The notes under the pieces: model-generated
The model's database searches: none
Seen by the model: the letters and a program-made list of their open reading frames with translations, nothing else
Told to the model about the DNA's origin: nothing
Assembly: GCA_964428215.1 (NCBI GenBank)
Contig: CAYRXO010000137.1
Span: 1-9,672, forward strand
Length of the DNA stretch: 9,672 nucleotides
Direction of reading: 5' to 3'
From: Accumulibacter sp964428215
GTDB lineage: Bacteria; Pseudomonadota; Gammaproteobacteria; Burkholderiales; Rhodocyclaceae
Part shown: piece by piece, positions 1 to 7,600 of the stretch
Layout of the letters: each line of letters starts with the position of its first letter
Numbering within the stretch: the first letter of the stretch is position 1
Translations under genes and position numbers: made by a program

Positions 1-543
1 CAGCAGCGCAGCCAGGCTGACGACCGACCACAGCGCGACATGAAACGAGCGCATGAACTGCTGGTGATGCCCGATGTCGATCGCAGCGCCGGCCAGCACG
101 CTTGGCGTCGTCGGTTCGCCGGTCTCCAGGCGGGCGACGATGCTGCGCAATTTTCTCTCGCCGCCGTCGTTCCACACCTGCAGCTCGCGGTGGGTCGGCT
201 GCCCGTCCGCATCGACGGCGAGCAGTTTCGCCGGAAAAGCGGCGCTGCCACGGACGAACAGGGTCTGCCCCGCCGGCGAGACGACGATCAGCGAAAGATC
301 GTGCGCCGTGTGCGGTGTCGCGTCCATCTGCGCCGGCAAGCCGGCCCAGTCGTCGACGCGATGAATTTTTTGCAGCGCTTGCCGTAGGTGTTCGATATGC
401 GCGTCGAGAACGACCCGGTCGAGTTCCTCGAAATGGTCTTCGACCAGAATGCCAATGATCAGTCCGAGCAGCAGCAGCACGCCGGTCGACACCGAAGCGA
501 AGAGCACGGTCAGCCGGGTCGTCAGCGAGCGGCGGTCAGGCAA
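1..543 (-). CDS. cusS: Heavy-metal sensor histidine kinase, CusS-like (N-terminal part, cut by window edge)
   Basis: This is the first 181 residues of a membrane sensor kinase, probably the Cu(I)/Ag(I) sensor partner of the regulator encoded just upstream. The start is a TTG (543-541) directly after the regulator's TGA, in the same frame, with a strong Shine-Dalgarno GGAGGA at 548-553. The short basic N-terminus (PDRRSLTTRL) is followed by a hydrophobic helix at about residues 11-33 (first membrane segment). A periplasmic sensing region of roughly 130 residues follows, and a second membrane segment begins at about residue 166 (HVALWSVVSLAALL). The HAMP, HisKA and ATPase domains would lie beyond the window, so kinase motifs cannot be checked. 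Architecture and pairing with a CusR-type regulator next to an efflux operon fit the CusS/heavy-metal sensor kinase family. The periplasmic part holds several His and a few Met residues, but I cannot assign metal ligands. Metal specificity is inferred from context. Confidence 0.85.
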   Translation of the reverse strand, partial: MPDRRSLTTRLTVLFASVSTGVLLLLGLIIGILVEDHFEELDRVVLDAHIEHLRQALQKIHRVDDWAGLPAQMDATPHTAHDLSLIVVSPAGQTLFVRGSAAFPAKLLAVDADGQPTHRELQVWNDGGERKLRSIVARLETGEPTTPSVLAGAAIDIGHHQQFMRSFHVALWSVVSLAALL

Positions 544-1224
544 TCAGTCCTCCGGGATTTGCAGCACATAACCCATGCCGCGCACGGTGACGATCAGCTT
601 GTCGGCGAAGCCGTCGTCCACCTTGGCACGCAAGCGACGGATCGCCACTTCGATGACGTTGGTGTCGCTGTCGAAATTCATGTCCCAGACCTGCGAAGCG
701 ATCAGCGAGCGCGGCAGCACTTCGCCCTGGCGGCGCAGCAGCAATTCGAGCAGGATGAATTCCTTGGCCGTCAGGTCGATTTTCCGGCCGCTGCGGCTGA
801 CCCGCCGGCGCAGCGGGTCGAGTTCGAGGTCGGCAGCGCGCAGCACGTCCGCTTCCTTCAGCGTGCCGCCGCGCCGCAGCAGGGTGCGCACGCGGGCGAG
901 CAGTTCGGAAAAGGCGAAGGGTTTCACCAGGTAGTCGTCGGCGCCGAGTTCGAGTCCTTTGACGCGGTCGGCGACGTCGTCGCGGGCGCTCAGGAAGAGT
1001 ACCGGCAAGGCCTTGCCGGCCTGTCGGATGCCGCGCAGCACCTGCCAGCCGTCGATGCCGGGTAGCATGACGTCGAGGATGGTCAGATCGTAGCTCTCGC
1101 TCAACGCCCGTTGCCGGCCGGCGAGCCCGTCGCGCACCAGGTCCACGACAAAGCCGGCTTCGACCAGCCCCTGTTTCAGGTAATCGCCCGTCTTGGGTTC
1201 GTCTTCGACGACCAGAATTTTCAT
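544..1224 (-). CDS. cusR: OmpR/PhoB-family heavy-metal response regulator, CusR-like
   Basis: This 226-residue DNA-binding response regulator would activate the efflux operon once phosphorylated by the adjacent kinase. The receiver domain (residues 1-about 115) shows the acidic pocket E7/D8, the phosphoacceptor D51 (LTILDVMLPG), S79 and the conserved K101 in LVKPFAF. The winged-helix domain (about 128-222) contains LTAKEFILLELLLRRQGEVL, SLIASQVWDMNFDSDTN and VTVRGMGYVL, strongly like E. coli CusR and its PcoR/CopR relatives. The start at 1224 gives MKILVVEDE, the usual N-terminus of the family. The frame is open further upstream to 1293, and an ATG at 1257 is a possible alternative, but both would add residues the family lacks. 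No clear Shine-Dalgarno precedes 1224. The gene is first in a two-gene transcript with the kinase and divergent from the pump operon. Copper/silver as the signal is inferred from similarity and neighbours. Confidence 0.93.
   Translation of the reverse strand: MKILVVEDEPKTGDYLKQGLVEAGFVVDLVRDGLAGRQRALSESYDLTILDVMLPGIDGWQVLRGIRQAGKALPVLFLSARDDVADRVKGLELGADDYLVKPFAFSELLARVRTLLRRGGTLKEADVLRAADLELDPLRRRVSRSGRKIDLTAKEFILLELLLRRQGEVLPRSLIASQVWDMNFDSDTNVIEVAIRRLRAKVDDGFADKLIVTVRGMGYVLQIPED
548..553 (-). promoter_or_regulatory. Shine-Dalgarno site for the kinase TTG start
   Basis: On the minus strand the end of the regulator gene reads GGAGGACTGATTG. GGAGG lies 5 nt before the TTG that follows the regulator's stop codon. 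The site is inside the last codons of the regulator (Glu-Asp-stop). It decides the choice of TTG as the kinase start and points to translational coupling of the two genes. Confidence 0.65.
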
Positions 1225-1286
1225 TGGTGGCAAATCGTCCTTGCTGTTGCCCGGCATTGTGCGCCTTGCGCTCTCTCTCCGTCGAG

Positions 1287-1302
1287 ATGACAAAAATGTA
1301 AT
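1287..1302. promoter_or_regulatory. Candidate CusR-type operator (copper box) in the divergent intergenic region
   Basis: The sequence ATGACAAAAATGTAAT is an imperfect dyad, ATGACA-N4-TGTAAT. The CusR box I recall for E. coli has the core ATGACA-N4-TGTCAT, so 11 of 12 half-site bases agree with the same spacing. It lies between the divergently transcribed regulator and efflux operons, 62 bases upstream of the regulator start and 82 bases upstream of the cusF-like start, where one site could serve both. The match is seen directly. Binding and metal response are inferred. Confidence 0.6.
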
Positions 1303-1335
1303 CCGGCGGTCAGGCTGCGGTCAGCAAGATTCGGC

Positions 1336-1341
1336 GACAAT
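1336..1341 (+). promoter_or_regulatory. Candidate -10 element of the efflux operon promoter
   Basis: GACAAT matches the sigma-70 -10 consensus TATAAT at four of six positions and lies 33 bases past the right arm of the copper box. The hexamer 17 bases upstream (GGCTGC, 1313-1318) does not resemble a -35 element, as expected for a promoter needing an activator. Short degenerate matches are common, so this is a weak call. On the minus strand CACAAT (1261-1256) is an equally weak candidate for the regulator promoter. Confidence 0.25.
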
Positions 1342-1384
1342 ACCGTCGAAGCCGATCGGGCTGGAACGACCATGGAGAAATTCA

Positions 1385-1738
1385 ATGCACAAGCTCTTGC
1401 TCGTCGCCATCGCTGCACTGAACCTGTTCTTGGCCAATCCGGGCTTGGCCGTCGCCGCCGACAGTCATGCTGGGCAACGCGCGCAGCCAGGCGCCGCCGG
1501 TGCGGCGGCGCAGATGCCATTGAGCGACGGTCTGGTGAAGAAAGTCGATCTGGCCAAGGCACGGGTCACCGTCGCACACGGTCCGCTGCCGAACGGCATG
1601 CCGGCGATGACCATGCCGATGAAGGTCCGCGATGCCGCCTGGCTCGGCAAACTGCAGGCCGGCCAGAAAATCCGTTTTGCCGCCGAAGAGGTCGATGGCA
1701 CGCTGACCATCATGCGCCTTGAACTACCGGCCAACTGA
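1385..1738 (+). CDS. cusF: CusF-like periplasmic copper/silver-binding protein (metal-site Trp absent)
   Basis: This 117-residue exported protein is the likely periplasmic metallochaperone that hands Cu(I)/Ag(I) to the pump. The ATG at 1385 has GGAG (1374-1377) 7 nt upstream. Residues 1-25 form a signal peptide with a hydrophobic core and an AVAA-D cleavage site. An Ala/Gly/Gln-rich linker follows, then the small beta-barrel domain (about 48-115). H65 and M75/M77 in the PAMTM motif align with H36, M47 and M49 of E. coli CusF. The tryptophan that caps the metal in CusF (W44) is replaced by M72, and the loop from the His to the first Met of MTM is one residue shorter. There is an extra Met at 79. 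It is first in the efflux operon, 36 nt before the channel gene, whereas in E. coli cusF lies between cusC and cusB. It might instead bind another metal or Cu with altered geometry. Confidence 0.88.
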   Translation: MHKLLLVAIAALNLFLANPGLAVAADSHAGQRAQPGAAGAAAQMPLSDGLVKKVDLAKARVTVAHGPLPNGMPAMTMPMKVRDAAWLGKLQAGQKIRFAAEEVDGTLTIMRLELPAN

Positions 1739-1740
1739 AG

Positions 1741-1753
1741 CACCGACTCGGTG
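1741..1753. repeat. 13-bp perfect palindrome in the cusF-cusC gap
   Basis: CACCGACTCGGTG has two perfect 6-base inverted arms (CACCGA/TCGGTG) around one central base, starting 2 nt after the cusF-like stop codon and ending 9 nt before the Shine-Dalgarno of the next gene. As RNA it could form a 5-bp stem with a 3-nt loop. There is no U-tract after it, so it is not a standard terminator. Its role is unknown and chance is possible. Confidence 0.4.
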
Positions 1754-1762
1754 ATTATTCCT

Positions 1763-1768
1763 GAGGAG
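1763..1768 (+). promoter_or_regulatory. Shine-Dalgarno site for the GTG start of the channel gene
   Basis: GAGGAG lies 6 nt before the GTG at 1775. It is 12 nt from the in-frame ATG at 1781 and lies downstream of the in-frame GTG at 1751, so it favours 1775 as the start. Confidence 0.6.
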
Positions 1769-1774
1769 CCCGCG

Positions 1775-3046
1775 GTGCGTATGCATATTGCTGCCTTCCG
1801 CGTGATGATCGCGCTGCTCGCTGTCGGTAACTGTCTGGGTGTGCAAGCGCAGACGCTGCCCGGCAGCACGATCGACAGCCTGTTGTCGCTGGCGCGCGCC
1901 AACAATCCGGAGGTCAACCGCCTGCGACGCGAGGCCGAAGCGGCCGGCGAACGCGTCGCGCCGGCCGGTGCCTGGCCGGAGCCGCGGCTGCGCGGCGAAC
2001 TGATGGACATCACGCGCAACGGCGAGCAGAACCCGACGCTGTCGCCAAGCCGGGCGGCTTCGGCGCGCTACACCCTGATGCAGGAGATTCCGTGGTATGG
2101 CAAAAGCGATCTGAAACGCGCCATCGCACAGCACGAAGCCGACGCCGCCAGCGGACGCGCGGCGGACACCTGGATCGGGATCGCCGCCCGAATCAAGAGC
2201 CTGCACGCGCAACGCTATTTTCTGGCACGCAATCATGCCTTGACCGGAGAAATGCTCGACCTGCTGCGCCGTCTCGAGCGCATTGCCCGCAGCCGTTACG
2301 CCAGCGGACTGGCTATGCAGCAGGACGTGATCCGGGCGCAGATGGAGCAGAGCAGCCTGCGCAACGATCTGATCGCCATCGAGAGCGAACAGCGCAACGC
2401 CGCGCTGCGCACCAACGCCTTGCTCGGCCGACCGGCGTTGGCGGATCTGGCCAGCCCGTCGCCCTGGTCGGCACTGCCGACAGCGGAAAAGCTCGATTTC
2501 GCTGCGCTCGAAACGCAGCTGCGAGCCAGCAGCCCGCTGCTCGCCGTCGAAGCGCAGCGCGTGCAGGCGGCCGAGAAGGCGCGTGCCTTGACGTACAGAA
2601 ACCGCTATCCCGATTTCACTGTCGGCGTGGCGCCGAATCAGCGGCAGAATCAGTTCAAGGAGTGGGACCTGATGGTCGAGGTGAGCCTGCCCTTGCAACA
2701 GTCGAACCGGCGCGCGCAGGAACGCGAAGCGGCGGCCATGCTCGCCGCCAGTCAGGCCGGACTCGAAGCGACGACCAATCGGTTGCTCGCCGATCTGGCC
2801 GAGAATCTCTCGGCGCTCAACGCCGCGCGACAAGCCGAGCGACTGAGCGCCGACACGCTGCTGCCGCAAGCCGAGTTGAGCCTGCAGGCGGCCCTGGCCG
2901 GCTACGAGAACGGCAAGCTCGATTTCGCGATCCTGCTCGATGCACAGCGGCAAATCCGCCAGGCGCGCATCAATCAACTGAAAGCGGCGGTCGAGGCACG
3001 CCTGCGCCTGGCTGAAATCGAACGTCTGCTCGGAGAAGATCTGTGA
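1775..3046 (+). CDS. cusC: Outer-membrane efflux channel, TolC family (CusC/CzcC-like)
   Basis: This is the outer-membrane channel of the tripartite efflux complex, 423 residues from the GTG at 1775. The N-terminus has a signal peptide (hydrophobic stretch at about residues 5-18, cleavage predicted after VQA at 25). The body shows the two-fold repeat of the TolC family. A first half starts with SLLSLARANNPEVNRLRREA (helical hairpin) and a second half near ALETQLRASSPLLAVEAQRV, each followed by beta-barrel strands and long coiled-coil helices rich in Ala, Glu, Gln and Arg. The length matches CzcC-type members and is somewhat shorter than E. coli CusC. C20 has a poor lipobox (Asn before it), so lipid anchoring as in E. 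coli CusC is doubtful. The stop codon overlaps the adaptor start by 4 nt (GTGA), a sign of translational coupling. The assignment to copper/silver rather than another metal comes from the operon. Confidence 0.87.
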   Translation: MRMHIAAFRVMIALLAVGNCLGVQAQTLPGSTIDSLLSLARANNPEVNRLRREAEAAGERVAPAGAWPEPRLRGELMDITRNGEQNPTLSPSRAASARYTLMQEIPWYGKSDLKRAIAQHEADAASGRAADTWIGIAARIKSLHAQRYFLARNHALTGEMLDLLRRLERIARSRYASGLAMQQDVIRAQMEQSSLRNDLIAIESEQRNAALRTNALLGRPALADLASPSPWSALPTAEKLDFAALETQLRASSPLLAVEAQRVQAAEKARALTYRNRYPDFTVGVAPNQRQNQFKEWDLMVEVSLPLQQSNRRAQEREAAAMLAASQAGLEATTNRLLADLAENLSALNAARQAERLSADTLLPQAELSLQAALAGYENGKLDFAILLDAQRQIRQARINQLKAAVEARLRLAEIERLLGEDL

Positions 3047-4608
3047 GTCGACGCCGGCAGGCAGCGCTGCTCGCCGCGCTGTTTGCCGCCGTGAGCGGCG
3101 GTTACTGGCTGGGACAGCGCCAGGGAACGGCCGCGCCGGCGCCGGCGGAACGCAAGATTCTCTACTACCGCAATCCGATGGGCTTGCCGGATACCTCGCC
3201 GACACCGAAAAAGGACCCGATGGGCATGGATTACCTGCCGGTCACTGCCGGCGAGCCAAGCGCGCCAGGGAGCGACTCGGCCACCGAGCCGGGCGACCCG
3301 TCCGTCGTCCGCCTCAGCGCCGGGAAAATCCAGACGCTCGGCGTGCGCAGCGTCGCCGCCGAACGGCGGCCGCTGGCCCGGCAGGTGCGGGCGCCCGGTC
3401 GCGTCGAAACCGCCGAAGGGCGCAATTACGCCGTCACCGCCAAATTCGAAGGCTATGTCGAGCGTCTGCACGTCAATGCCAGCGGCCAGCGGGTGAGCAA
3501 GGGACAGGCGCTGTTCGACGTCTACAGCCCGGAACTGGTCTCGGCGCAACAGGAATATCTCATCGCCCGGCAGGGTGTCGCACGTCTGGCCGCTGGCGGC
3601 GACGAAGCCCGTACCGGAATGCGCCAGCTTGCCGAGGCCAGTCTGGCCCGTTTGCGCAACTGGGACATTTCTGACGCCCAACTGCAGGCGCTGCGCCGCT
3701 CGGGAACGGTGCAGCGGACATTGACTTTCCGCTCGCCGGTCAGCGGCGTGGTGACCGAGAAAAAAGCCGTCCCGGGCATGCGTTTCATGCCAGGCGAAAG
3801 CTTGTATCAGATCAGTGACTTGTCGACGGTGTGGATCATCGCGGAAGTGTTCGAACAGGACATCGGCCTGCTCAGGGCCGGCGCCATGGTACGCATCCGG
3901 TTCGACGCTTATCCGGAGCGCACCTTCGATGGCCGCATCGCGCTCATCTCTCCGACGCTGAAAGCTGAAACACGCACCGTCCCGGTGCGCATCGAGCTGG
4001 CCAATCCGGGACAGTCGCTCAAACCGGGAATGTTCGCGCAGGTCGACTTGCCGGCGGCGTCAGTGGGTGCCGTGCTGACGGTGCCCAACTCGGCGGTGAT
4101 CGACAGCGGCCGGCGGCAGATCGTCCTCATCGACAGCGGCGAAGGGCGTTTCACGCCGCGCGAAGTGCGTCTCGGCGCCCGCGACGACGAACAGGTGACG
4201 GTGCTCGACGGCTTGCGCGCCGGCGAGCGGGTCGTCGTCGCGGCCAACTTCCTGATCGACGCCGAGAGCAATCTGCGCGCGGCGCTTGGCGCTTTCGGAA
4301 CACCGGCAGGAACAGCGGCAGCCGGCAGCCCGGGCCAGGCGTCCGTCGTACACCGTGCCGACGGCCGCGTCGACGACATCGACGCCCAGGCCGGGACACT
4401 GATGGTCGCGCATGCGCCGGTCGCCAGCCTCAACTGGCCGGCGATGACCATGGAGTTCAAGACGGCCAACGCAGCGCTGCTCGCCGGACTGCAAGCCGGG
4501 ATGGCCATCCGCTTCGAGTTCGTCGAACGCGCGCCGGGCGAGTGGGTGATCACGGCGCTGTCGCCGGCCAAGCCCGCGGCACCGCCCGGTGCGCATGCCG
4601 GACACTGA
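3043..4608 (+). CDS. cusB: RND periplasmic adaptor, CusB-like, with N-terminal metal-binding domain and C-terminal fused CusF domain
   Basis: This 521-residue membrane-fusion protein bridges the pump and channel and takes part in metal transfer. The GTG start at 3043 overlaps the channel stop and has GGAG (3032-3035) 7 nt upstream. Residues 6-23 are a signal or anchor segment. Residues 38-67 form a heavy-metal-binding domain with NPMGLPD and DPMGMDYLPV; M46, M60 and M62 correspond to the three metal-binding methionines of E. coli CusB (M49, M64, M66). The HlyD-type core follows: barrel and lipoyl halves (KFEGYVERLHV; FRSPVSGVVTEK) flanking a helical hairpin rich in Ala and Gln, then beta-barrel and membrane-proximal domains to about 415. 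Residues 435-505 are a CusF-type domain with H457, W465, M468 and M470 all present, after a Gly/Ala-rich linker. The tail ends HAGH. Such CusB-CusF fusions are known in proteobacteria. Confidence 0.93.
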   Translation: MSRRRQAALLAALFAAVSGGYWLGQRQGTAAPAPAERKILYYRNPMGLPDTSPTPKKDPMGMDYLPVTAGEPSAPGSDSATEPGDPSVVRLSAGKIQTLGVRSVAAERRPLARQVRAPGRVETAEGRNYAVTAKFEGYVERLHVNASGQRVSKGQALFDVYSPELVSAQQEYLIARQGVARLAAGGDEARTGMRQLAEASLARLRNWDISDAQLQALRRSGTVQRTLTFRSPVSGVVTEKKAVPGMRFMPGESLYQISDLSTVWIIAEVFEQDIGLLRAGAMVRIRFDAYPERTFDGRIALISPTLKAETRTVPVRIELANPGQSLKPGMFAQVDLPAASVGAVLTVPNSAVIDSGRRQIVLIDSGEGRFTPREVRLGARDDEQVTVLDGLRAGERVVVAANFLIDAESNLRAALGAFGTPAGTAAAGSPGQASVVHRADGRVDDIDAQAGTLMVAHAPVASLNWPAMTMEFKTANAALLAGLQAGMAIRFEFVERAPGEWVITALSPAKPAAPPGAHAGH

Positions 4609-4624
4609 AGCGCGCACGCCGCCG

Positions 4625-7600
4625 ATGCTCGCCAAAATCATCGACTGGTCGTTCAGCAACCGCTGGCTGGTGCTGCTGGCGACACTGTGCGCCGTTTTTG
4701 CCGGCATCTACGCCGTCATGCGCACGCCGCTCGACGCGCTGCCGGATCTCTCCGACGTGCAGGTGATCGTCTATTCCGACTACCCCGGACAGGCGCCGCA
4801 GGTCGTCGAGGATCAGGTGACTTATCCGCTGACGACGGCGATGCTCGCCGTGCCGAAAGCGAAGGTCGTGCGCGGCTTCTCGTTTTTCAGCGCCTCGTTC
4901 GTCTATGTCATTTTCGAGGACGGCACCGACATCTACTGGGCGCGTTCGCGGGTGCTCGAATACCTCAGTTCCGCCGCTGGACGCCTGCCGCGCGGCGTGA
5001 CGCCGCAAATCGGACCCGATGCTTCTGGTGTCGGCTGGGTCTATCAGTACGCCGTACTGGCCAAGGAAAAGACTTTGGCCGAATTGCGCGCGCTGCAGGA
5101 CTGGTATCTGCGCTATCAGCTCAGCAAATCGCCGGGAGTCGCCGAAGTCGCCTCGCTCGGCGGTTTCGTGCAGACCTATCAGGTGACGGTCGACCCGCTG
5201 AAACTGCGCAGCTACGGTATTGCGCTCTCCCGGCTGACGCAGGTGATCCGCGAGGCGAATCGCGACGTCGGCGGCCGCGTCATCGAGATGGCCGAAACCG
5301 AATACATGCTGCGCGGCAAAGGCTATCTCCGCCGCCTGACCGACATCGAAGCCCTGGTGCTCAAAGCCTCCGCCGGCACGCCGGTGCGCGTGCGCGATGT
5401 CGCGCGCGTCGAACGCGTTCCCGACGAACGGCGCGGGCTGAGCGAACTGAACGGCGAGGGCGAAGTCGTTTCCGGCATCGTCATGGCCCGCTACGGCCAG
5501 AACGCGCTGCAGGTGATCGAGCAGTTGAAGGAGAAAATCAGCGAAATCGCCGTCGGTCTGCCGGCCGGCGTGCGTATCGAAGCGGTCTATGACCGGTCCG
5601 AGCTGATCCACCGCGCGATCGACAACCTGAAAAAAACCTTGCTCGAGGAAAGCCTGATCGTCGCGCTGGTCTGCATCGTCTTTCTGCTGCACGTGCGCAG
5701 CGCGCTGGTGGCGATCCTGATGCTGCCGGTCGGCGTCTTGCTGGCCTTCATCGCCATGAAACTGCTGGGCATGAACTCGAACCTGATGAGTCTCGGCGGC
5801 ATTGCCATCGCCATCGGCGCGATGATCGACGCGGCGATCGTGATGATCGAAAACGTGCACAAACACATCGAGCGCCTGCCGGCCGGGCACAGTCATGACC
5901 AGCGTCTTGCCGCGATGCGCGTCGCCTGCCGGGAAGTCGGACCGGCGCTCTTCTTCTCGCTGCTGATCATCACCGTCTCCTTCCTGCCGGTATTCACCCT
6001 CGAAGAACAGGAGGGGCGGCTGTTTGCGCCGCTCGCCTACACCAAGACTTTCGCCATGGCCGGCGCCGCCGTGCTGTCGATCACGCTGGTACCGGTGCTG
6101 ATGCTGCTCTTCATCCGCGGCAACATCCTTCCCGAAGCACGCAACCCGGTGAATCGCTGGCTGATCCGCACCTACCGGCCGCTCATCGCCTGGGTGTTGC
6201 GTCGGCAGAAAACGACGATCTTCGTCGCCGTCGCGGCGCTGCTGCTGTCGCTCTACCCGGCCAGCCGCCTGGGGTCGGAATTCATGCCGACGCTGAACGA
6301 AGGAACGCTGTTCTACATGCCGACGACGCTGCCCGGACTGTCGATCACCAAAGCCGCCGAACTCTTGCAGACGCAGAACCGGATCATCAAGAGCTTTCCC
6401 GAGGTGGCTTCGGTCTACGGCAAGGCCGGGCGGGCGGCGACGGCGACCGACCCGGCGCCGATCGAAATGTTCGAAACGGTGATCAACCTGCGGCCGGAAT
6501 CGGCCTGGCGGCCCGGAATGACCATCGACAAGCTGATCGCCGAAATGGACCGCGCGTTGCAGTTTCCCGGCATCGCCAACGCCTGGACGATGCCGATCAA
6601 GGCGCGCATCGACATGTTGTCCACCGGCATCCGCACGCCGATCGGCGTCAAGGTGTTCGGCAACGATCTGACGCAACTGGAAAAGCTGGCGCGCGAAATC
6701 GAAACGGTGCTCAAGGCCGTGCCGGGAACGACTTCGGCTTTCGCCGAGCGCATCACCGGCGGCTACTACCTCGACATCGAGCCGGAGCGCGAACAACTGG
6801 CGCGCTACGGACTCGGCGCCGGCGAATGGCAGGAGGTGATCGCGCAGGCGCTCGGCGGCGAAACGGTGACCACCATCGTCGACGGTCGCGAACGCTACGC
6901 ACTGAACGTGCGCTACCCGCGCGAGTTGCGGGCCGATCCGGAGCAGATTGCCCGCCAGGTGCTGCTGCCGACCAGCGACGGCGCACTGATCCCGCTCGGC
7001 CAGGTGGCGCGCGTGCGGATCACGCAAGGCACGCCGGGCATCCGCACCGAAAACGCGCTGCTGGTGGCGTATATTTTCGTTGATATCCGCGCGCGCGACA
7101 TCGGCGGCTACGTTGCCGAAGCGCGACAGGCCGTTGCCGAAAAAGTGCGCTTCCCGCCCGGTTATTACGCCACCTGGAGCGGCCAGTTCGAAGCGATGCA
7201 GCGCGTCAGCGGCAAGTTACGGATCGTCGTGCCGCTGACCCTGCTGATCATCTTTCTGCTGCTCTACCTCAACTTCCGGCGCCTGAGCGAAACGCTGATC
7301 GTCATGCTCTCGGTGCCTTTCGCGCTGATCGGCGGTGTCTGGCTGATGTGGCTGCTCGACTACCATTTCTCGGTCGCCGTCGCCGTCGGCTTCATCGCCC
7401 TGGCCGGCGTCGCCGCCGAAACCGGCGTGGTGATGCTCATCTACCTCGAGCACGCCTGGCAACAGCGACAGGCCCAGGCGAAAGCCAGCGGCACGCCGCC
7501 GACGGTCGCCGACCTCTACGCCGCGATCATGGAAGGCGCCGTCGAACGTGTGCGCCCGAAAATGATGACCGTCGCGGCGATCATCGCCGGCCTGCTGCCG

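Noticed and set aside
388..1065. A 225-codon open frame on the plus strand opposite the kinase and regulator
   Set aside because: The minus strand encodes a clear response regulator with all receiver residues. The plus-strand product is low-complexity, rich in Gln, His and Ala.
1193..1384. Upstream in-frame extension of the cusF-like gene
   Set aside because: It would run through the regulator start, the copper box and the promoter region, and would bury the signal peptide. The ATG at 1385 has a good Shine-Dalgarno and gives an exported protein.
1823..1840. Possible lipoprotein signal in the channel protein (C20, as in E. coli CusC)
   Set aside because: The residues before the Cys (Val-Gly-Asn) do not fit the lipobox, and a good signal peptidase I site (VQA) follows.
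1724..3205. A 493-codon open frame on the minus strand opposite the channel gene
   Set aside because: It is antisense to the TolC-family gene and overlaps the adaptor start. Its composition is that of an antisense shadow.
4550..7027. An 825-codon open frame on the minus strand, opposite the pump gene
   Set aside because: It is antisense to a clear cusA homologue. Its product is rich in His, Arg, Gln and Asp with no recognisable domain, the usual effect of strong third-position GC bias in the real gene.
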